From the IMG/VR virus record IMGVR_UViG_3300017757_000163, positions 1-23,789 of that record: a stretch of DNA of 23,789 nt. One strand, written 5' to 3'. The translations under genes and the position numbers were made by a program. Source of the DNA: a virus. Under the pieces are notes generated by a model, which did no database searches, was not told where the DNA came from, and saw nothing but the letters and a program-made list of their open reading frames with translations. Of the stretch, positions 1 to 7,224 are shown piece by piece; the stretch's first letter is position 1; every line of letters starts with the position of its first letter.

Positions 1-402
1 AACAGCACCCCAATATCCACCCAAGCCTCCACCTCCACTAGCAAGCCATATGTTCTCATCATAGTGATCAGATAAACCACGCCTTGAATCAGGAACATAA
101 TTGAGAAAGCAGCTAATAGGTAAGCCACGTGTGGTTCCCCCGTTACTAAGAATAGGAGTGCTAAAACCGAACCAGCCCTTGCTTGCGTAGTCATAAAGCC
201 GCTGTGCAAGATCGAAGTCAGTATGTCCTTGATACGTTGCGCCATAGACCGACGCTCTGGCGAAGGCTTCTTGTGCATGTGTCTCTTCCTCCCAGAAATA
301 ACGGTCTTTTAATGTTTCAAGAGAAAACACATTAAAATCTTTTTCTCTATCGTAGTCAATTTCTATCCCCAGATAGTTCTGCTTGCCAATCTTTGATGTC
401 AT
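1..402 (-). CDS. Ribonucleotide reductase large (alpha) subunit, N-terminal part
   Basis: Only the first 134 residues are in the window; the gene continues past the left edge. The enzyme reduces ribonucleotides to deoxyribonucleotides, feeding phage DNA synthesis in the cytoplasm. The reading shows the typical motif run of RNR alpha subunits: a FSTPILSNGG stretch, then GLPISCF with the conserved active-site cysteine, then DS and a glycine-rich ASGGGGLGG loop. The N-terminus is short, with no room for an ATP-cone regulatory domain. I chose the ATG at 402, because an AGAAGG Shine-Dalgarno ends 9 bases upstream; the in-frame ATG at 411 directly abuts it. The gene overlaps the small gene before it by 47 bases. 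Whether it is class I or class II cannot be settled from this fragment; class I is my guess. Confidence 0.88.
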   Translation of the reverse strand, partial: MTSKIGKQNYLGIEIDYDREKDFNVFSLETLKDRYFWEEETHAQEAFARASVYGATYQGHTDFDLAQRLYDYASKGWFGFSTPILSNGGTTRGLPISCFLNYVPDSRRGLSDHYDENIWLASGGGGLGGYWGAV

Positions 403-523
403 CCAAATCATCCTTCTCTTTTAACTGGGCTTGTCTGTAGCCCTTAGTTCTTGCTTTACTTTTAGATTTCTTTTTCTTCTGAAACCTCTCAGCTCTTTCT
501 GCTTTCCTATCCCAACTTGTCAC
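356..523 (-). CDS. Small lysine-rich basic protein (55 aa)
   Basis: A short frame between the DUF3310 gene and ribonucleotide reductase. It starts with GTG at 523, preceded by GGAG with 7 bases spacing, and overlaps the end of the DUF3310 gene by 17 bases. The product is strongly basic in its first two thirds (a run of lysines near residues 16-24) and acidic at the end (KDDLDD). It has no membrane segment. The function is unknown; the charge pattern would suit nucleic-acid binding, which is only inference. Without it there would be a gap of about 100 bases in an otherwise gapless operon, which supports it being real. The 47-base overlap with the RNR start is a mild argument against. Confidence 0.5.
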   Translation of the reverse strand: MTSWDRKAERAERFQKKKKSKSKARTKGYRQAQLKEKDDLDDIKDWQAELSGDRN

Positions 524-881
524 CCGGATGCTCCAACATGTAACGAATCAAACGCTCTTCATACCAACGGGCCTTACGTAAGTCTTCTATAGGCTTACCT
601 TTGTAACGACAACGCCAGTTATATTTCAGTGCATTACCACGCAAGTATCCAATGTACTCATCGTGTGTAAGCATACCTTGGATAGCATCAATACATTCCA
701 TACCGCCATTGTTGTAATGCTCTGGCCTATGTACAGGATCAAACTTATAATCTCCATATAGGGGATGATCATTAGGATCATTGTTATCATCATAGATATG
801 ATTCCATGTGTCGGCTACAGGTGTTGCGGTTTTTTTCCTAAGTGCATTCCACTCTTCTGGTGTTGCGTCATCAATGCTCAT
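507..881 (-). CDS. DUF3310 family protein
   Basis: A 124-residue protein whose C-terminal two thirds carry the DUF3310 signature found in many phages: HRPEHYN-GG-ECIDAI at residues 51-67, then GYLRGNALKY at 78-87 and the ED-KARWYEERLI helix at 99-112. The biochemical role of this family is not established, although it is sometimes annotated as a nucleotide kinase without proof. The first 45 residues are acidic and asparagine-rich and look unstructured. The ATG at 881 has GGAG five bases upstream and overlaps the endonuclease I stop by four bases (ATGA type), so the two genes are probably translationally coupled. It sits between recombination and nucleotide-metabolism genes, which fits a part in DNA metabolism but does not show it. 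Confidence 0.85.
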   Translation of the reverse strand: MSIDDATPEEWNALRKKTATPVADTWNHIYDDNNDPNDHPLYGDYKFDPVHRPEHYNNGGMECIDAIQGMLTHDEYIGYLRGNALKYNWRCRYKGKPIEDLRKARWYEERLIRYMLEHPGDKLG

Positions 882-1390
882 TGCATCTCCACAGTTAGTT
901 TATCATTTCGTTTTTTAAACTCTTCAGAGTCTTTAGCTTTAACATCAATCCAACTATCTGGGATTGTGTCTTCACTAAACCACCTAAAGTCATTAGCCCA
1001 AGCCCACTCACCGTGTGATCTTTTAGTGCCGTCTTTACGGCGCTTAGCTCCCGGCATAGGGGCATCGGGATTTGCAAACAAGAATACCAACTCAGTATCT
1101 TTGGGTAATTTTTTTCTTACCCAAATATATTTATTATATTCTTGGAAGTCCCAGAACCTACCTTTAGATTCTAAAAGGATTTTTTTACCTTCAATATGGC
1201 GAACAAAGTCTGGCTCATACTTGTGCTCAATTACATAAGGTACTTTATCTACATGGTGCTTCCAATCTTTTAAGATTGATTCGTGAAGAAGCGCCTCCCA
1301 TATAGAATCATACTTATTACCGTCAGGCTTTATAAGTTTTTTAGGGCGCGGTACTCGTCTTTTCCTAGCGCCTGATTTAATTTTTGCCAT
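878..1390 (-). CDS. Endonuclease I, T7 gp3-like Holliday junction resolvase
   Basis: A 170-residue member of the T7 endonuclease I family (T7 gp3 is 149 residues). Such enzymes cut branched DNA, resolve junctions before packaging and help break down host DNA. The PD-(D/E)XK catalytic set is visible: a glutamate in the first helix (E32 in SIWEALLHE, or E37), D61 in YEPDF, and E74 and K76 in LLESKGRF. The stretch after it, FWDFQEYNKYIWVRK, also fits the family. The N-terminal 20 residues are very basic, and there is a C-terminal extension of about 30 residues beyond the T7 length. The start at 1390 has GGAAG about seven bases upstream. It overlaps the preceding gene by 14 bases and the next by four, within the recombination part of the operon. 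Confidence 0.93.
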   Translation of the reverse strand: MAKIKSGARKRRVPRPKKLIKPDGNKYDSIWEALLHESILKDWKHHVDKVPYVIEHKYEPDFVRHIEGKKILLESKGRFWDFQEYNKYIWVRKKLPKDTELVFLFANPDAPMPGAKRRKDGTKRSHGEWAWANDFRWFSEDTIPDSWIDVKAKDSEEFKKRNDKLTVEMQ

Positions 1391-1673
1391 AGATATACTT
1401 CCTATAGCTGTTATTAAACATTGTATAATCTATATTGTTTAAAGTGTGCCCATCTTTTATCATTTTTTTGAGCACGGACACAACCCAAGATCGGGTGTAT
1501 ATACTTTTATATAATGTTTTATTGTTGTAGATATACTCTTGTTGGGACAAGAAATCTTCTACGTTGGCAGGCGTAATTTTATTTTGGTCTTCTTCGGGGA
1601 CTAAAGTGTGCATCCAAGCAGCTAGAATATCTAGACTTTTTTTACGGATCAACTTCATAGTTTTACTGTTCAA
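1377..1673 (-). CDS. Hypothetical protein, 98 aa
   Basis: I do not recognise this protein. It is small, predicted largely helical, and basic at the start (KLIRKK) and near the end. It has no membrane segment and no cysteines. The first codon is TTG at 1673, behind AGGAAG with about seven bases spacing; the later in-frame ATG at 1658 has no comparable site. It overlaps both the exonuclease before it (11 bases) and endonuclease I after it (14 bases), so it is part of a coupled nuclease block. Its position suggests an accessory role in recombination or DNA degradation, but nothing in the sequence shows this. Confidence 0.72.
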   Translation of the reverse strand: MNSKTMKLIRKKSLDILAAWMHTLVPEEDQNKITPANVEDFLSQQEYIYNNKTLYKSIYTRSWVVSVLKKMIKDGHTLNNIDYTMFNNSYRKYIYGKN

Positions 1674-2532
1674 CTATAACTTCCTTAACTCTAGGGGCGT
1701 TAACAACTTTGGTGAAGTACGTCAGACCTTTAGAGTATTCAAATACCCTAAGCCCCTCACCATCATTACTGTCTGCCCAGCAATTAAATTTATGGGGACA
1801 AAACACGCAGGAGCGTGGTAGCTTTTCGTTACCTTTTACTCCTTCGGGTATAGGATTATAGCATTTTTCTGGAGGGGAGTCAAGCTTTATAGCCTTCTTT
1901 AAGTTTTTTATTTTACTTTTAATAGAAGGCTTATCCATATCATCAGGGCGGAACAGACACAACTCTCCGTTTTCTTTGTTGATCACAAGAAAGCCGCCTG
2001 ATTCTGTCCCTTCATGGGCCTCGTATCCCGCTAACTGCGCCATGTATCCGAAGTCATCTTGTTCTGCTAAAGTTCCTTGTGCAAACTTTTTGAATGCAAA
2101 ACCAGAAGCAGTCTTTACATCAACTACTTCACCATCAATTTTACAGTCCATGTGGCCTGTAATCCCCTCCACTACAACTTCTTTTTGCTCATCAGTTACT
2201 GTGTGCCCAGCCAAACGCACAAGCATAAGAAGTAATTCCTCTAGAATATGTCCGTAAAGAAATTTAATTTGCGTGGAAGCTGAATGTTTTTGTGCATGAT
2301 TACTACTATTAATATCATACCAAAGCTGCCTTGAAGGTTTCCCCACGTTACTCATACGCAGCCCCTTTGTTTGTGTCCTAGGCGTAGCCCAGTGTACCAA
2401 AGCGGACTTCATATTCTCACCAAAGTTATATATTATATCATCAGTAAGATCAATATCTTTACCTTCAGACAGTACATCAAGGGTAGAGTATATGTCCTCT
2501 ACTAAAGTGTCTAGAGTTTTAGAAGAGTTCAA
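1663..2532 (-). CDS. PD-(D/E)XK exonuclease, Cas4/RecB-like, phage type
   Basis: A cytoplasmic exonuclease of the kind that replaces T7 gp6 in many marine podophages, expected to degrade host DNA and process phage DNA ends. The catalytic core is visible: GHILEELLL, then GHMDCKIDGEVVDVK, giving D129, D138 and K140 counted from the start chosen here. Near the C-terminus lie four cysteines (224, 242, 245, 251) with spacing C-x17-C-x2-C-x5-C, likely binding an iron-sulfur cluster or zinc, as in Cas4/AddB relatives. The open frame extends to 2571, but ATG codons at 2568 and 2547 lack good ribosome sites. TTG at 2532 has GGAGG five bases upstream and overlaps the previous stop by only 14 bases, so I prefer it (289 residues). 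Confidence 0.85.
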   Translation of the reverse strand: MNSSKTLDTLVEDIYSTLDVLSEGKDIDLTDDIIYNFGENMKSALVHWATPRTQTKGLRMSNVGKPSRQLWYDINSSNHAQKHSASTQIKFLYGHILEELLLMLVRLAGHTVTDEQKEVVVEGITGHMDCKIDGEVVDVKTASGFAFKKFAQGTLAEQDDFGYMAQLAGYEAHEGTESGGFLVINKENGELCLFRPDDMDKPSIKSKIKNLKKAIKLDSPPEKCYNPIPEGVKGNEKLPRSCVFCPHKFNCWADSNDGEGLRVFEYSKGLTYFTKVVNAPRVKEVIVEQ

Positions 2533-3088
2533 GCTGCCCTCCCTCATAAAATAACTTATCAAGTTCATCAACAGCTACGGCAGATCCCATATAAAACCAT
2601 TCTCCTTTACGTCCACGGCCCTCTAGGGTAAGCGCATTGTGTGCCTTACTCTCAGCCTCTCGTCTATCAGAAACTTTATAAGATTTTACAATTTCATAGT
2701 CTCTATAAGGTGATGATGTTTGATATTGTTTTAATCTATCTTTAGAATCTACAGCCATACCTACCTTAACCCAGCCCGGAAACGAAGGGTTATACATAAT
2801 ATATACTTCTCCTTCTTTAGATCTTTCATAGTTTTCTAAAGAACTAAAAGCAGCATCAGTAAAACCTTTGTATCTTCCGGGCTTGTGTAAAGGATGAGCT
2901 TGTGATATATAATTACCATCTACCCACATTCTATTAGAGTTTCTTTTTTCTTTAACAGAAGTTCTTTCTCGGATGTGTCCCCCAGTATGGATACTGGAGC
3001 CATCTTCGGGGTAGTAATACCACCAATCCCCATCCTCAAAAACATGCTTACCTGTTCTAGTGTGTTTCTGACCAGTTGCTTCCGACAT
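2519..3088 (-). CDS. T5orf172 / GIY-YIG-like nuclease domain protein
   Basis: A 189-residue protein with a C-terminal domain (about residues 93-172) matching the T5orf172/Mug113 group related to GIY-YIG nucleases. Visible motifs are VYIMYNP, PGWVKVGMA, RLKQYQTSSP, DRREAESKAH and GEWFY. The N-terminal half is rich in aromatic and charged residues (DWWYYYPEDG) and may bind DNA. Family members include phage and mobile-element proteins that cut or bind DNA; activity here is unproven. The frame opens at 3100, but ATG 3088 has GGAG six bases upstream and is the better start. It lies between polymerase and exonuclease and overlaps them by 32 and 14 bases. It may be a captured homing-type gene that became domesticated. 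Confidence 0.8.
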   Translation of the reverse strand: MSEATGQKHTRTGKHVFEDGDWWYYYPEDGSSIHTGGHIRERTSVKEKRNSNRMWVDGNYISQAHPLHKPGRYKGFTDAAFSSLENYERSKEGEVYIMYNPSFPGWVKVGMAVDSKDRLKQYQTSSPYRDYEIVKSYKVSDRREAESKAHNALTLEGRGRKGEWFYMGSAVAVDELDKLFYEGGQLELF

Positions 3089-4805
3089 GATAATCTCCAT
3101 CTAGCGGACAGTTAAGTCCTAATTGTACACCGGCTTCTATTATAGCACCGATACCTAAGTTTCCCACAGTGTCAGCTATAGTTTCTTCTGCTTCGACCTG
3201 CCATTCATCGTGGACATTGGCGACAACAGAAGCATCTAAATCTTTTATTTTGTCTGAAAAAATAATTAAAGCTTTCTTCATAACAATAGCACCGGCACTT
3301 TGCAACAATGTATTCAAAGCTGAATGCTCACTGCGAACAATAAGCTTGCGACCATCAATACCTTTTATGTATCCTTTCTTGGATGCTCTTCCAACTTTAT
3401 CTTTAAGAGATTTGAATGATGGAAGATTATCGAAGAAAGATTTTCTAAGTCTTGCACCAACGTCCCTACCTCCTCCAGCCACGCTTCCAAGTTTAGGATC
3501 TCCTGCTCCGTATAAGAGGGCATATATAAATGTCTTTGCCTGATTTCTAGATTCAAGTCCTGCAAGCTTTTGGTTAGCTGTGTGGACATCTCCGTTAATG
3601 ATTTCATTTGTGTACTCCTGATCGTCCATATAATGTGCAAGCATTCGCAACTCAAGACCACTAGCATCAATACCAACAAGCTTGTAGCCTTCGGGGACAG
3701 TCCAACAAGCCCGACATTCCTTACCGTACTCAGAAGATAAGCTAGGAACTTGGGCCATGTTGGGACTGTTGTGTGTCATCCGTCCTGTAATAGTACCGTT
3801 AGAATTTATATATCCCCTTACTCTTGAGTCATCGTCACACTCTTTTAACCACGAAGTTATAGAAGCTAAACGCTTTTGTAACATTAAGTATCTTGAGATC
3901 AATTGTGCTTGAGGTATATTTTTTATTTTATTTAGTACACTTTCATTAACGATAGGTTGTCCTGTTGGTGTAAACTTTTTTGGTTTCCAACCAAACTCTT
4001 GTAAGTACTCACCTATTTGTTTTCTTGATCCAAGATTGAAAGGATGAGACATAACTCTTTTAAGTTTTTTATTACCACATATTTCGACATACTCGTCATC
4101 GGATAGTCTTACTCTTTTATTTAACTCTCGGCACTTAGCAAACTTAGATACGGCTCCATCTGCATTGTAAGCGATACGAAGAGTGAACACTTCTTTTTTA
4201 GGCTTGAATACTTTATGTACTTCACGCTTAACATCTTCAAGCTCTTCTTCAAACTTAGCTTCTAAAGTCATGGCATATTTTCTATCAAGAAGTATACCTT
4301 TATTCCTTTGATCATCTATTAATTTGTAAGCTTCGTGTTCTATTTCTACCGACAAAGCAGAGAAACCTTTGCTTTCTCTTTTAAGATATTCGTAAACCTT
4401 AGCGTTCACCATCACGTCATTGATACAATACTTCATCATCTCAGGTGAGTACTCATCAAATTCTACATGTTCTGTTTTCCTATGACCAATCCTAAAGCCC
4501 CAAGACTTTAAGCTATGGCTACCCTCGCGGGTAGGATTAAGAAGACGAGAAAGAATTAATGTATCTCTAAGAATACAATTTTCTGACAGGTCTACACCAT
4601 AAAGTTTTTGTATTGCAGGGACATCGAAACCTATAATGTTATGTCCAATAAGTTTGTCGGCAGTAGACAAAAAAGCTACACCCTCTTCTAGATGATCAGG
4701 ATCAAAGGTGTGTACCTTTTGAGTATCTACATCATAAGCAACAATACACCATGCTTTTGTATAATCTAGACCATCTGTTTCAATATCAAATACTAAATTT
4801 AAAAT
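3057..4805 (-). CDS. Family A DNA polymerase with 3'-5' exonuclease, T7 gp5-like
   Basis: The replicative polymerase, 582 residues if started at the ATT codon at 4805-4803. Exonuclease motif I (FDIETDG, residues 6-12), motif II (GHNIIGFD) and motif III (YCINDV) are present. In the polymerase domain, motif A is GIDASGLELR (D380), motif B is RNQAKTFIYALLYG (R420, K424, Y428) and motif C is VHDE (H532-D533-E534). Tyrosine stands at the position equivalent to E. coli Pol I F762, as in T7 polymerase. There is no ATG, GTG or TTG in frame before 4670, and starting there would delete exonuclease motif I. The ATT overlaps the helicase TAA stop and has GAGG ten bases upstream. The length then fits phage relatives (about 580-590 residues). 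Confidence 0.93.
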   Translation of the reverse strand: MLNLVFDIETDGLDYTKAWCIVAYDVDTQKVHTFDPDHLEEGVAFLSTADKLIGHNIIGFDVPAIQKLYGVDLSENCILRDTLILSRLLNPTREGSHSLKSWGFRIGHRKTEHVEFDEYSPEMMKYCINDVMVNAKVYEYLKRESKGFSALSVEIEHEAYKLIDDQRNKGILLDRKYAMTLEAKFEEELEDVKREVHKVFKPKKEVFTLRIAYNADGAVSKFAKCRELNKRVRLSDDEYVEICGNKKLKRVMSHPFNLGSRKQIGEYLQEFGWKPKKFTPTGQPIVNESVLNKIKNIPQAQLISRYLMLQKRLASITSWLKECDDDSRVRGYINSNGTITGRMTHNSPNMAQVPSLSSEYGKECRACWTVPEGYKLVGIDASGLELRMLAHYMDDQEYTNEIINGDVHTANQKLAGLESRNQAKTFIYALLYGAGDPKLGSVAGGGRDVGARLRKSFFDNLPSFKSLKDKVGRASKKGYIKGIDGRKLIVRSEHSALNTLLQSAGAIVMKKALIIFSDKIKDLDASVVANVHDEWQVEAEETIADTVGNLGIGAIIEAGVQLGLNCPLDGDYHVGSNWSETH

Positions 4806-6469
4806 GGTATGTTATCCTCTTCATTAAAGAACTCGTCGGGCTGCTCATCAAATAATTCTTTGAGCCTTCCTGTGTCATTATCATACAACAAGTGTGTCGC
4901 CATACCTACATCTCCAGTGTATCTAGATTTAAGAACACGAAGGTGTGTGGTGTTTGCCTCTTGTGGATCGTCGCTTTGTTGATTGCGCTCCAAAGCAATC
5001 ACACAGTCACTAAGCTGTGCTATAGATTGGCTGCCTCTAAGGTGCGACAAGCCTACTGTAACACCCTGCTCATGCCCCTTGTTCCCCTCTACACGTCGGA
5101 GGTGGGATACAAGAATCATGCCTGCCCCTGTCTCTTCTACTAGAGATCTTAGTCGAGTCATAATGCTATCAATAGCCCTACGCTCATCGCCGTCAGCCAT
5201 AGAAGATACGAGCATGTGCAAGTGGTCTACTACAATCCATTTACAATCACAACCTATAGTCAAGTAGCGCAGCTTAGAAAATATTTCTTCGATGTCGTGC
5301 TGGCCTAAGTGAGAGTAAATCCACAACCTATCTTTAGCTTCACCTTTGAATAAGGCAGCATGGTGCTTACGCCAATCTTCTTCAGGGAACTCTTCACGTA
5401 TTTGATTGATGTAAAGTTTAGCATTGGCTTCGATAGAGACAATACCATCCACGGTACGATTTTTGTTTTCTTCCAACGCTAGAATACCTACACGATCTTT
5501 AGTATTCTTAATAAGAAAGTGTTCAATTTCTCTAGTGATAGAAGACTTACCAAGTCCCGTGCCTCCGGTCAAAGTAACCAGTTCGCCCTGTCTCATACCG
5601 TAAAGCTTTTCATTGAGGCCATCCCAAGGATAAGGTACAGACTCTTGTTTTTCCCTAGAGAAATAACTGTCATCCATATCAGAGACATTGATAATACCCG
5701 AAGGTGTATACAACCTAGCTGCCCACCAAGATGTCACATAAGCCTGCCTACTGTTCTGCCGAAGCATATCATTAGGATCTTTGAACTCTTCTGGTAGCGT
5801 AAGTATTTTACTTTTGCCGGGGCGGAGTATACGCGCTACTTTTTTAGCAGCCTCGCGTCCTACTTTGTCGTTATCAAAATTAATAACTACGCAGTCAAAA
5901 GATTCTAAAAACTCTAAGTTTTCTTTGACATCTTTGACCGCACCTCCCGCGCCATTCTTTACAGATACCACAGGCCATTTAGAACCAAGCAATTCATAGG
6001 CCGCCATCGCATCGCACTCTCCTTCAACAAGGGTAACGAACTTACCGCCAGCCTGAAAGATTTGCTGCCCGAACAAGCCCGTGTTTTTAGGAGATCCTTC
6101 CCAAGCAAAGTCTTTGTTCTGCACGTTGCGTATTTTAGCACCGCCCATTTCATTGCCATTGTAGTAGGGGTAGAAATGATTAATTACTTTTTGATTTGAA
6201 TCAAGTATAGATTTTACACCGTACTTTTTTACAGTTTCCAAAGAGATTGAACGGTCAGCCAGTGCGTTGAAAGAACCATCACTATAGTTCATTGCATTAC
6301 GTTTATAAGTTTTAAAGTCTGACACAGGGGCAGTGATAGTATCACCTCCTTCATAGTTTTTTAGATATGTATTACAACTAAAACAGTAGCCGTTACCATC
6401 AGCATCCACAGATACAGGGTCACTGCCACCACATTTATTACAAGGCAAATGAAATTTAACAAACGCCAA
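4799..6469 (-). CDS. Primase-helicase, T7 gp4-like
   Basis: A 556-residue bifunctional protein that unwinds DNA at the fork and lays down primers. In order: a zinc-binding primase domain with C10, C13, C29 and C32 (the same spacing as T7 gp4); a TOPRIM domain with VEGECD near 148-153 and NFDNDKVG near 197-204; a linker; then a RecA-like ring helicase with Walker A GGTGLGKSS (302-310), Walker B WIVVDH (411-416) and RVLKSRYTG near 511-519. The C-terminus is acidic and ends in phenylalanine (EEDNIPF), like the T7 gp4 tail that contacts the polymerase. It starts with TTG at 6469 behind GGAGG at seven bases. A terminator hairpin lies just upstream. Its stop codon overlaps the proposed polymerase start. 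Confidence 0.95.
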   Translation of the reverse strand: MAFVKFHLPCNKCGGSDPVSVDADGNGYCFSCNTYLKNYEGGDTITAPVSDFKTYKRNAMNYSDGSFNALADRSISLETVKKYGVKSILDSNQKVINHFYPYYNGNEMGGAKIRNVQNKDFAWEGSPKNTGLFGQQIFQAGGKFVTLVEGECDAMAAYELLGSKWPVVSVKNGAGGAVKDVKENLEFLESFDCVVINFDNDKVGREAAKKVARILRPGKSKILTLPEEFKDPNDMLRQNSRQAYVTSWWAARLYTPSGIINVSDMDDSYFSREKQESVPYPWDGLNEKLYGMRQGELVTLTGGTGLGKSSITREIEHFLIKNTKDRVGILALEENKNRTVDGIVSIEANAKLYINQIREEFPEEDWRKHHAALFKGEAKDRLWIYSHLGQHDIEEIFSKLRYLTIGCDCKWIVVDHLHMLVSSMADGDERRAIDSIMTRLRSLVEETGAGMILVSHLRRVEGNKGHEQGVTVGLSHLRGSQSIAQLSDCVIALERNQQSDDPQEANTTHLRVLKSRYTGDVGMATHLLYDNDTGRLKELFDEQPDEFFNEEDNIPF

Positions 6470-6480
6470 AGTATAACCTC

Positions 6481-6504
6481 CAAAAATAAAGGGGCCGAAG
6501 CCCC
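6481..6504 (-). terminator. Rho-independent terminator or attenuator before the helicase
   Basis: On the minus strand the sequence is GGGGC, a TTCG loop, GCCCC, then TTTATTTTT. This is a five-base GC stem with the very stable UUCG tetraloop and a U-rich tail. It lies between the small coiled protein stop (6511) and the ribosome site of the helicase. Helicase and polymerase have no other visible promoter nearby, so it probably lets only part of the strong SSB transcript through. Confidence 0.8.
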
Positions 6505-6510
6505 TATTTA

Positions 6511-6741
6511 TTAGTCGATACCGTCAAGACTTTCTTGTTCAGGAGCAGTGAGTAACTCCTCCAATTCCTTGGAGAAAGTTATCTCTGCTGCCTGTAACAC
6601 GGCAAGTCTTTTTTGCAGAGCGGCACCCTCGTCACGAACTTCTCGGACAAAGCCTACAAGTACTTGTCCCCTCTCAGGGAGGTCAGCAACATTGTATTCT
6701 TTATCCTCAAAGGTCAAAGTGTTTGTGGCTTCTTCACTCAA
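6511..6741 (-). CDS. Small coiled-coil phage protein (DUF6447-like)
   Basis: A 76-residue acidic protein. It begins with a short beta-type stretch (LTFEDKEYNVADLPERG) and continues with a long amphipathic helix of about 45 residues (VGFVREV through LEELL) that looks like a coiled coil. This layout resembles the small DUF6447 family common in phages, though I am not certain of the match. Its function is unknown. The TTG start at 6741 has AGGAGG seven bases upstream and overlaps the SSB stop by four bases, so translation is coupled to SSB. It is followed by a terminator, so it is the last gene at full expression from the promoter at 7196-7224. Confidence 0.78.
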   Translation of the reverse strand: MSEEATNTLTFEDKEYNVADLPERGQVLVGFVREVRDEGAALQKRLAVLQAAEITFSKELEELLTAPEQESLDGID

Positions 6742-7163
6742 AGCTCTGCCTCCTCTTCACCTTCAATGTCGAACTCATCGACATCGCCGTTATTGTATTC
6801 AACAAGATTTAAGACTTGCATTTTCATAAAGTCAAGACCTTTGAAAGTCTTTCCATTCCATTGCGATTCCCATTCTTTATATTGCACTTTGACATGCGAT
6901 CCGTTACCGACGTTGACATCAATTTCTTGTTTGAGTCTATCCATAAGAACAGGTGCTCTACGAACCATACCATTTGGCCCATTGACTTTACGTTTAATAA
7001 TGATGGCGGGGCCTTCATTCATTTGCTTGACAGTGAAACCACGGTCTTCAAATGCTTGCGCCGTCTCATTATCTACAACTAAGTTGACCGTGTAGCACGG
7101 ATCATAAGTTGTGTTAGGGGTAGTAACAAAAGCCCAATATGCTGTGCCTTCTAGTACTGCCAT
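6738..7163 (-). CDS. Single-stranded DNA-binding protein, phage type
   Basis: A 141-residue protein resembling the SSB-like proteins of marine podophages that occupy the place of T7 gp2.5. The N-terminal MAVLEGTAYWAF, the IIIKRKV-GPNG stretch near residues 54-65, and the GNGSHVKVQYKEWE segment near 86-99 fit an OB-fold beta barrel. The C-terminal 15 residues are acidic (DEFDIEGEEEAEL), as expected for an SSB tail that recruits replication partners, but the tail ends in leucine rather than the phenylalanine of T7 gp2.5. It has its own consensus promoter just upstream and a GAGAGG ribosome site seven bases before the ATG, which suits a protein needed in large amounts. Confidence 0.8.
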   Translation of the reverse strand: MAVLEGTAYWAFVTTPNTTYDPCYTVNLVVDNETAQAFEDRGFTVKQMNEGPAIIIKRKVNGPNGMVRRAPVLMDRLKQEIDVNVGNGSHVKVQYKEWESQWNGKTFKGLDFMKMQVLNLVEYNNGDVDEFDIEGEEEAEL

Positions 7164-7195
7164 TTTTATACCTCTCGTTTGGTTTTGGTGGGGAG

Positions 7196-7224
7196 ATTAT
7201 ACATTGAGTAAGGAATCATGTCAA
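7196..7224 (-). promoter_or_regulatory. Consensus sigma70 promoter for SSB
   Basis: On the minus strand TTGACA (7224-7219) and TATAAT (7201-7196) are separated by exactly 17 bases, a perfect match to the sigma70 consensus. The start of transcription should fall near 7189, about 25 bases before the SSB ATG. The -35 box overlaps the stop codon of the preceding gene. Confidence 0.9.

Noticed and set aside
765-1238. 157-codon rightward frame opposite DUF3310 and endonuclease I
   Set aside because: It lies antisense to two genes with clear family motifs, has no ribosome site, and has a composition typical of a shadow frame.
2533-2571. Extension of the exonuclease to a TTG at 2571
   Set aside because: The extra residues read the end of the preceding gene in another frame and no ribosome site supports it; TTG 2532 behind GGAGG fits better.
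3169-3543. 124-codon rightward frame opposite the DNA polymerase
   Set aside because: It is antisense to polymerase motifs B and C and lacks a ribosome site or any recognisable domain.
6613-7095. 160-codon rightward frame opposite SSB and the coiled-coil protein
   Set aside because: It is a shadow of well-supported genes that have a promoter and ribosome sites on the other strand.
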